A stretch of DNA of 38,073 bases, taken from assembly GCA_030578315.1 (NCBI GenBank), contig JAUQQL010000012.1, positions 1 through 38,073 on the forward strand. The letters run 5' to 3'. The position numbers and the translations under genes are program-made. Each line of letters begins with the position of its first letter. The first letter of the stretch is position 1. This DNA is from Thermodesulfobacteriota bacterium. Its GTDB lineage: Bacteria; Desulfobacterota; Thermodesulfobacteria; Thermodesulfobacteriales; Thermodesulfobacteriaceae. Below are positions 33,506 through 38,073 of the stretch, piece after piece. Under the pieces are notes generated by a model. The model was not told where the DNA came from. It worked only from the letters and a program-made list of their open reading frames with translations, and made no database searches.

Positions 33506-33841
33506 TTAGAAACCTGGAAATTTTAGTCCTCCAGGTAATTTTAATCCCCCTGTCATTTTAGAAAGTTCTTCTTCAATCATTTCTCTAGCTCTTTTTAGAG
33601 CTTCGTTTACTCCTGCAACTATTAAATCTTGTAGCATTTCTTTTTCTTCTGGATTAATAATTTCCTTTTCAATTTCAATAGAAATAATTTCTTGTCTTCC
33701 ATTAGCAGTAACACTAACCATTCCTCCACCTACTTGAACTGTAACTGTTTTTTCTTCCAATTCCTTTTGAGTTTCTTCTAATTTTTTCTGAATTTTTTGC
33801 ATTTCTTTTAAAAACTGGTGAAGTTGAGGCGGTATAGCCAT
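33506..33841 (-). CDS. ybaB: YbaB/EbfC nucleoid-associated protein
   Basis: A 111-residue DNA-binding protein. The core VQVGGGMVSVTANGRQEIISIEI and the following EKEMLQDLIVAGVNEALKRA are the family hallmark. YbaB/EbfC dimers bind DNA and shape the nucleoid. It lies 4 bases after dnaX with a GGAG ribosome binding site inside the dnaX end. Confidence 0.95.
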   Translation of the reverse strand: MAIPPQLHQFLKEMQKIQKKLEETQKELEEKTVTVQVGGGMVSVTANGRQEIISIEIEKEIINPEEKEMLQDLIVAGVNEALKRAREMIEEELSKMTGGLKLPGGLKFPGF

Positions 33842-33845
33842 AATT

Positions 33846-35375
33846 TTACTCCTTTAAAGGTTGTAGGTAATTTATTTTTGCTGAAAAGACTTTTAATATA
33901 CTTTTAACTTCAGCTCGTTCTTTAACCTCTTCTACTGTACTTTTTTTGGGTTCTTCTAGGAGTTCCCATTTACATTTTCTTTTAAAAAAAACTTCTATTT
34001 TTTCCTTTACAGAAGAAAGATAAGGGGAATTAAGAAAAAGATGATTAGAGGGGATCTTTATAGAAATCTCTTCGGGAGTAATTTGTGGTTTAGGAAGAGC
34101 GGAAGCCACTGTATAAATGGAAGGATTTTCCTTTTTTAAAAATTCTAAAAAGCCTTCCCAGTCTAAACTTCCTTTTTCTGAAGTAATATTTGAAGACTTA
34201 GACATTTCTTCAAACTGAACCAAATTAGAAGAAAAGCTTCCTAAATGATTTTGCTGAATTAGATTATCTAGCTTCTGAACAATTTCTTTTAAAGATACCA
34301 ATTTTTCTAGTTCGCATATTTTTGCTAAAGTAAGTTCAAATTGTAATTGAGGATATTGACTTTTTCTTAAGATTTCTAGGTCTTTTAAAAGAATTTGAAA
34401 GATAATAAGAATTTCCTCAACTTCGCTTTCTAAAACCAATTTCCTTAATCCAGATGTCTGAAAATCAAAACGACTTTCTTGAGGGAAGGTTTTAATTATC
34501 AAAAGTTCTCTAAAAAATTCAGTTAATTTTTCCATAAGATAAATTATATCTATACCTTCTTGATAAACTTTTTGAGCAAGTTTGAGGGCTTCTTTGAAGT
34601 TTTTTTCTAAAAGAATACTAGCTAATTCTTCTACTAAAGTAACTTCGTGCCATCCGAAGGCTAAAATCAGTTCTTCCTTTGTTCTTACTCCATAAGCCAT
34701 AGCCTGGTCTAAAAGAGAAAGGGCATCTCTTATACTTCCTTGGGCTTCCTTAGCAAGAACTTCAAGAGCTGAAATTTCTATTTCGTAATTTTCTTTTTGA
34801 CAAATTTCCAATAAATATCTAGCAATAAGAGCAGTGTCAAGTCTTTTAAATTCGTATCTCTGACAACGTGAAAGTATGGTAGGAAGTAATTTATTAGGTT
34901 CTGTAGTTGCTAAGATAAAATACACATGAGAAGGGGGCTCTTCTAAAGACTTAAGAAGAGCATTAGAGGCTTCTTTGGTTAACATGTGAGCTTCGTCTAT
35001 GATGTAGACCTTAGCTTTTCCTTTAGCAGGAGAATATTTTATATTTTCTATAAGGTCTCTAATTTGGTCTATTCCACGATTAGAAGCAGCGTCAATTTCT
35101 ATTACATCTACATGAATCCCTTTATTTATTTCTATACAGTTTAAACATTCATTACAAGGTTCATATTGGTTTTGTAAGTTTTTGCAATTTAACGCCTTTG
35201 CCACAATGCGTGCTACTGTTGTTTTTCCAGTTCCTTTAATTCCAGAAAAAAGCAAGGCGTGACTTAGTTTTCCTTGTTTTAAAGCATTAGTTAGAGTCTT
35301 AACTACATGAAACTGACCTACAACTTCTTTAAAATTTTTAGGACGATATCTTCTAGCTAAAACTAAGTATGACAT
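33846..35375 (-). CDS. dnaX: DNA polymerase III subunit gamma/tau
   Basis: DnaX is the ATPase that loads the sliding clamp and ties the replisome together. Walker A GIKGTGKTT (45-53), four zinc-binding cysteines (64, 74, 77, 80), the Walker B IIDEAHML, the sensor LATTEPNKL and the SRC-type arginine finger region TILSRCQRYEF are present. The full product is 509 residues with domains III to V abbreviated compared with E. coli. A slip heptamer A-AAA-AAG at codons 413-415 would give a 428-residue shorter form. The ATG at 35375 has no ribosome binding site, and the promoter predicts a leaderless mRNA. Confidence 0.96.
   Translation of the reverse strand: MSYLVLARRYRPKNFKEVVGQFHVVKTLTNALKQGKLSHALLFSGIKGTGKTTVARIVAKALNCKNLQNQYEPCNECLNCIEINKGIHVDVIEIDAASNRGIDQIRDLIENIKYSPAKGKAKVYIIDEAHMLTKEASNALLKSLEEPPSHVYFILATTEPNKLLPTILSRCQRYEFKRLDTALIARYLLEICQKENYEIEISALEVLAKEAQGSIRDALSLLDQAMAYGVRTKEELILAFGWHEVTLVEELASILLEKNFKEALKLAQKVYQEGIDIIYLMEKLTEFFRELLIIKTFPQESRFDFQTSGLRKLVLESEVEEILIIFQILLKDLEILRKSQYPQLQFELTLAKICELEKLVSLKEIVQKLDNLIQQNHLGSFSSNLVQFEEMSKSSNITSEKGSLDWEGFLEFLKKENPSIYTVASALPKPQITPEEISIKIPSNHLFLNSPYLSSVKEKIEVFFKRKCKWELLEEPKKSTVEEVKERAEVKSILKVFSAKINYLQPLKE
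34131..34137 (-). promoter_or_regulatory. Candidate programmed -1 frameshift site in dnaX
   Basis: The minus strand reads TTA AAA AAG in frame, giving the heptamer A-AAA-AAG, the same sequence used by E. coli dnaX. A slip of -1 here leads to 13 further codons and a TAA, giving 428 residues; the E. coli gamma form is 431. A purine-rich GGGAAGG lies 14 bases upstream in the mRNA and could act as a stimulator. Confidence 0.5.
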
Positions 35376-35382
35376 CTCTATT

Positions 35383-35410
35383 ATTCTAAAACCTTTTTAA
35401 AACTTGACAA
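35383..35410 (-). promoter_or_regulatory. dnaX promoter; predicts a leaderless transcript
   Basis: On the minus strand TTGTCA (35410-35405) and TAGAAT (35388-35383) are 16 bases apart, identical in both hexamers and spacing to the rpsP promoter. The predicted start is near 35376, one base before the dnaX ATG. Its -35 box overlaps the tRNA-Pro -35 box on the other strand. Confidence 0.6.
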
Positions 35411-35432
35411 GCTTAACTTTTAAAGTTAAGAT
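35404..35432 (+). promoter_or_regulatory. Promoter of tRNA-Pro with a palindrome in the spacer
   Basis: A perfect TTGACA (35404-35409) and TAAGAT (35427-35432) are separated by 17 bases, predicting a start near 35439, 23 bases before the tRNA. The spacer and -10 box contain the 19-bp palindrome CTTAACTTTTAAAGTTAAG (35412-35430), followed by a run of T. It could be an operator or, read as a hairpin, a weak terminator. Confidence 0.55.
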
Positions 35433-35461
35433 TTTTTAAATAAAGTTTTTGGATAACATAT

Positions 35462-35535
35462 CGGGGCGTAGCTCAGCCTGGTAGAGCACCGGCTTCGGGA
35501 GTCGGGTGTCGCAGGTTCAAATCCTGTCGCCCCGA
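35462..35535 (+). tRNA. tRNA-Pro, anticodon CGG
   Basis: A full cloverleaf can be drawn: acceptor stem CGGGGCG/CGCCCCG, D-arm with GCTCAGCCTGGTAGAGC, anticodon loop CTTCGGGAG with CGG, and T-arm GCAGG-TTCAAAT-CCTGT (a T-loop of the TTCAAAT form). The discriminator base is A and CCA is not encoded. It reads CCG codons. It lies 17 bases from the end of the convergent TonB receptor gene. Confidence 0.95.
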
Positions 35536-35552
35536 GTTGATCTTTTAAACTT

Positions 35553-37328
35553 CTAAAATCGAAATTCTAAATCTAAACCAAACCATTGAGGAGAACCTTT
35601 AACTCCTGAGATTTCTTCATAGTCTTCGTCTAAAAAATTCTCAGCCCAGAAGCTTACTTTTACTTTTTTGGAAAATAGCTTGCTCACTTTAAAAGACAAC
35701 AGCCATACTTTATCCATTTGATGCCTTTCTTGAAAATTTGCTAAAACTGCTGCCTCTATCTGATAAGGAAGTCTAATAAGAGTTCCCAATACTAACTTGT
35801 GTCTTAAATAAAATCCTTGATAATAGGAACTTTTAAGCTTTTTAGAAACTTGATTCAAATAAGTATAACTGTAAAAAAGGGAAAATTTGTTTAAATTTAT
35901 TTTTCCATCTAGTGTAAAACCTAAAGTTTTAACTTGGTCTAAGTTTTCAGCTTTTCTAAATTTCTGATAAATTACCCAATCTATTATATCTTTGCCTTGT
36001 CTGTAAAAAACTGTAACAGAACTTTTAAAAAGATTGTTTTCGTAATCTAACCCCGCTTCTAACTGATAAGACTTCTCAGGAGATAAATAGGGATTTCCCT
36101 TAATATTAGGTGAATCATAATAAAGTTCGGTAAAACTAGGAATTCTGTAAGAAAATCCAAAGGAAGTTCGCCACTTTAGTTCCGTCTTTATAAGGTAAGC
36201 TAGTCCAAAATTGTAAGAAAATAAGTCTTTATTATTAGTTATGTTGTCGTATCTTATACCAAAACTTGGGAAAAACTTGTTACTTAATTTAGGATAAAAC
36301 CAAAAAAATAAAGCAAAAGCTTGTCTTAAGTGGTCGCCCAGTCTTGAACTCTTAAGTTTTTCAGAAGAAAGCTCTGTTCCCAGGATATAATCCGCTTTAA
36401 TAGTTTCGTATCTAAAAGGTAAATTGAGTCTTAAAACTTGAGACTTATGGTGATTTTTATAAAAATATGGATTTTTTCTATTTAATAAGTAAGTATCATA
36501 ATGAATTCGGTATAAGATCCCGGGCTCTAAAAACCAGTTTTGACCGTAAAAAATATTTTTAAAAAGAAAAAGATGAGTTTTAACGGTTTCCCATTCAGTA
36601 GCATACCTACTAGTATAAAAATTTCTTGCCCCAAAATCTCTTTCTTGGAAACCATAAAAAAAGATTTTTTTGTCATCCTTAGTATAAAAATTAAAAGTTC
36701 TTATATCAAAATCCCGATTCCAGATAAACCCTTGAGCTTTTTTCTGAGAAAAGATTAATTTTAAAGGATAAAAAAATTCACTAAAACACAAACTTCCGTA
36801 GCTTTCTTTATAGTCATAACTTCCATATCTAGCTAAAAATTCAATTCCTGGTTGAGGAATTTTAAGATTAAAGTTGAGTACTCCTCCAAAACCTCCTGGA
36901 CCATAAAGAGCACTTGCTCCTCCAGGAAGGACTTCTACACTTTCTAAAATTTTATTTTCCCAAGGAAGGTTCATTAGATGGTGTCCAGTTTGGGGATCGG
37001 AAATTCTTATCCCTTCTAAAGTTACTAGATTTTGTTCAAAAGTTGTTCCTCTAAGAGAAATATCTTGCTGAACTCCAAAACCTCCTCTCTCTCTTAAATC
37101 CAATCCAGAATAAACTTCAGGGCCAAAATTTATTAACTCGACACTTTTTATAATCTTAACTTCTTGAGCTATTTTCTCTAATTTTTCTTTTTTTACAGGA
37201 GCAACAACTTTTACTTCTTCTAGAAGATAAAAAGGTTCTTCTTGAGCTGAACTATTTTGTATCCCTATAAAAAGAACAAAAAGTATAATTTTTAAAACAA
37301 GTTTTTTGTAAAAAAAGAGTTTTTTCAT
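35553..37328 (-). CDS. TonB-dependent outer-membrane receptor (BtuB/vitamin- or siderophore-receptor type)
   Basis: A signal peptide (about 1-28, ending NSSAQ) precedes a plug domain with SLRGTTFEQNLVTLEGIRI, NKILESVEVLPGGASALYG and GGFGGVLNF, the standard plug motifs. A beta-barrel of about 440 residues follows, ending in an aromatic residue (GLDLEFRF), needed for outer-membrane insertion. The barrel segment PSFTELYYDSPNIKGNPYLSPEKS is typical of the family. At 591 residues it is on the short, BtuB-like side. No cobalamin riboswitch fits in the short leader, so the substrate is unknown. It is a single gene with a strong promoter overlapping a large palindrome. Confidence 0.92.
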   Translation of the reverse strand: MKKLFFYKKLVLKIILFVLFIGIQNSSAQEEPFYLLEEVKVVAPVKKEKLEKIAQEVKIIKSVELINFGPEVYSGLDLRERGGFGVQQDISLRGTTFEQNLVTLEGIRISDPQTGHHLMNLPWENKILESVEVLPGGASALYGPGGFGGVLNFNLKIPQPGIEFLARYGSYDYKESYGSLCFSEFFYPLKLIFSQKKAQGFIWNRDFDIRTFNFYTKDDKKIFFYGFQERDFGARNFYTSRYATEWETVKTHLFLFKNIFYGQNWFLEPGILYRIHYDTYLLNRKNPYFYKNHHKSQVLRLNLPFRYETIKADYILGTELSSEKLKSSRLGDHLRQAFALFFWFYPKLSNKFFPSFGIRYDNITNNKDLFSYNFGLAYLIKTELKWRTSFGFSYRIPSFTELYYDSPNIKGNPYLSPEKSYQLEAGLDYENNLFKSSVTVFYRQGKDIIDWVIYQKFRKAENLDQVKTLGFTLDGKINLNKFSLFYSYTYLNQVSKKLKSSYYQGFYLRHKLVLGTLIRLPYQIEAAVLANFQERHQMDKVWLLSFKVSKLFSKKVKVSFWAENFLDEDYEEISGVKGSPQWFGLDLEFRF

Positions 37329-37361
37329 ATTTCCCTTCTTTTCAGATAAAATATTTTTAAA

Positions 37362-37389
37362 AGTATATAAAAGTAAAAACCTTTGTCAA
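37362..37389 (-). promoter_or_regulatory. Promoter of the TonB receptor gene
   Basis: On the minus strand a perfect TTGACA (37389-37384) and TATACT (37367-37362, one mismatch) are 16 bases apart. The start near 37355 leaves a 27-base leader with GGGAA ahead of the ATG. The -35 box lies inside one arm of the palindrome at 37382-37415, so a protein bound there would block this promoter. Confidence 0.65.
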
Positions 37390-37415
37390 CCATTTTTTAA
37401 AAAATGGTTGACAAA
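37382..37415. repeat. Perfect 34-bp palindrome between divergent promoters
   Basis: The arm TTTGTCAACCATTTTTT is followed directly by its exact reverse complement. Each end contains a TTGACA -35 box facing outward. It is centred at 37398.5 and looks like an operator for a dimeric or tetrameric repressor of the TonB receptor. As RNA it would also form a 15-bp or longer hairpin. Confidence 0.75.
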
Positions 37416-37437
37416 TTTTAAACAAAAAAATTTAGTA
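37409..37437 (+). promoter_or_regulatory. Candidate rightward promoter opposite the TonB receptor promoter
   Basis: TTGACA (37409-37414) and TTTAGT (37432-37437) are 17 bases apart. The predicted start near 37444 leads into 37445-37691, where no credible protein gene exists; the longest open frame runs into the tRNA. The transcript could be a small RNA or a long leader for tRNA-Lys. Another TTGACA at 37621-37626 is closer to the tRNA but has a poor -10 box. Confidence 0.35.
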
Positions 37438-37691
37438 ACATGGGTTTTTTGGAAGAAAATTTTTTTAAGTAAATTTTAACAGTCTTTAGAGAGAGATTAT
37501 AAAAATTTTTTAGGAACTTTTTAAATAAATTTTTTTTTAGTGTGACTACGAAACCAATTTTTATAGACTTATTTTTAAAAATTCAAGCAAGTCTAATATC
37601 ATATGGACTTATACACTATCTTGACAAATTTTTAACGGTATATTACTTTTTATTATGTCTTAAAAAAATTTTGGAATTATATAATTTTGGG

Positions 37692-37764
37692 GGGCCGCTA
37701 GCTCAAGTGGTAGAGCAATGGACTCTTAATCCATAGGTTGGAGGTTCGAGTCCTCCGCGGCCCA
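37692..37764 (+). tRNA. tRNA-Lys, anticodon CTT
   Basis: Acceptor stem GGGCCGC/GCGGCCC, D-arm GCTCAAGTGGTAGAGC, anticodon stem ATGGA/TCCAT with loop CTCTTAA (anticodon CTT), and T-arm GGAGG-TTCGAGT-CCTCC all pair well. Discriminator A, no encoded CCA. It reads AAG codons. An overlapping open frame ending PLAQVVEQWTLNP is only the tRNA read as protein. Confidence 0.95.
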
Positions 37765-38073
37765 CTAGTCGTTTAATTTTTAGATATTTCTTTTAGGTTG
37801 CTTTACTTACTATATTAAAATTTTGTTCTCTTTAATAAGAGGTTAAAAAGTTTTTTTGGAAATAAAGAGAAAATTTTTGTTTTTTAAGTAGATAGAGGGC
37901 TGAAAGTGGGGTAGAGGATATAAAGGATTTGAGAGTATTTAGTTGGTGTAATTATTTTAAGAAGTTTTTTAGAACACCCTTTCAGTATCTTGACAAATAT
38001 TAAGTTTGTTTTAATATATGTTTTTAATATACAAAATTAAAAATTTAATTTTTTAATCTTTTTTAAAAAATCG
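37765..38073. other. Gene-free AT-rich tail with an outward promoter
   Basis: No coding frame of substance is seen. A perfect TTGACA at 37990-37995 with TAATAT 16 bases later (38012-38017) predicts a rightward start near 38024 for a gene beyond the window. The sequence TATCTTGACAAAT here also occurs at 37617-37629, ahead of tRNA-Lys. Confidence 0.4.

Noticed and set aside
37329-37361. Cobalamin riboswitch ahead of the BtuB-like receptor
   Set aside because: The predicted leader is only about 27 bases, far too short, and no B12-box sequence is seen nearby.
37542-37736. Open frame of 64 codons ending ...PLAQVVEQWTLNP
   Set aside because: The C-terminal third is the tRNA-Lys gene read as protein, a well-known artefact; the N-terminal part matches nothing I recognise and has no ribosome binding site.

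Overview
The window is a very AT-rich, gene-dense bacterial chromosome segment. The genes point to a thermophilic, anaerobic, didermic (outer-membrane) bacterium. Outer-membrane and envelope evidence comes from a TonB-dependent receptor, an RlpA lipoprotein and ZraP-like periplasmic proteins. Thermophile-type glucan enzymes (GH57, GH133-type debranching enzyme, DUF3417-type phosphorylase) and an anaerobe-type hybrid-cluster protein support the rest. Taken together this resembles Thermodesulfobacteria (a Thermodesulfobacterium-like genome). That placement is an inference from gene content, not from a database search.

Layout. 1-3.9 kb: a membrane histidine kinase and an NtrC-type, sigma54-dependent regulator face a three-gene periplasmic operon (two ZraP/CpxP-like proteins and an OB-fold-like protein), together a ZraSR-ZraP-like envelope-stress module. 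4.1-5.1 kb: a two-TM RCK potassium channel. 5.2-9.0 kb: ffh followed by rpsP-khpA-rimM-trmD, where trmD is fused to a second SPOUT methyltransferase domain. 9.0-16.0 kb: a four-gene glycogen cassette (debranching enzyme, glycosyltransferase/synthase, GH57 hydrolase, alpha-glucan phosphorylase). 16.1-17.8 kb: two small membrane/coiled-coil proteins and a convergent nadK. 18.0-20.0 kb: a cupin gene and hcp behind a CRP/FNR-type palindrome. 20.0-21.1 kb: a decayed TnpB transposon. 21.1-25.6 kb: Fe-alcohol dehydrogenase, DUF2148 protein, trpF, DUF72, DUF2905 and ilvE. 25.6-31.2 kb: a TPR gene opposite pgi-hemB-rlpA-rnc-era. 31.2-35.4 kb (minus strand): dnaX-ybaB-recR, a kinase-like orphan, then dprA. 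35.4-38.1 kb: tRNA-Pro(CGG), a TonB receptor on the minus strand, tRNA-Lys(CTT) and a promoter leaving the window.

Most of the window is core metabolism and information processing. The points most worth a second look are: the TrmD-SPOUT fusion; an A-AAA-AAG slip site in dnaX predicted to give a gamma-like 428-residue product; three genes (debranching enzyme, nadK, dnaX) whose promoters place the transcript start at or within a few bases of the start codon, suggesting leaderless mRNAs; a perfect 34-bp palindrome covering the -35 boxes of two divergent promoters at the TonB receptor; a kinase-like protein without an ATP-binding domain wedged between recR and dprA; and a GC-rich repeat that has become the 5' end of a secreted-protein gene. 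I found no CRISPR array, no defence system and no intact mobile element.
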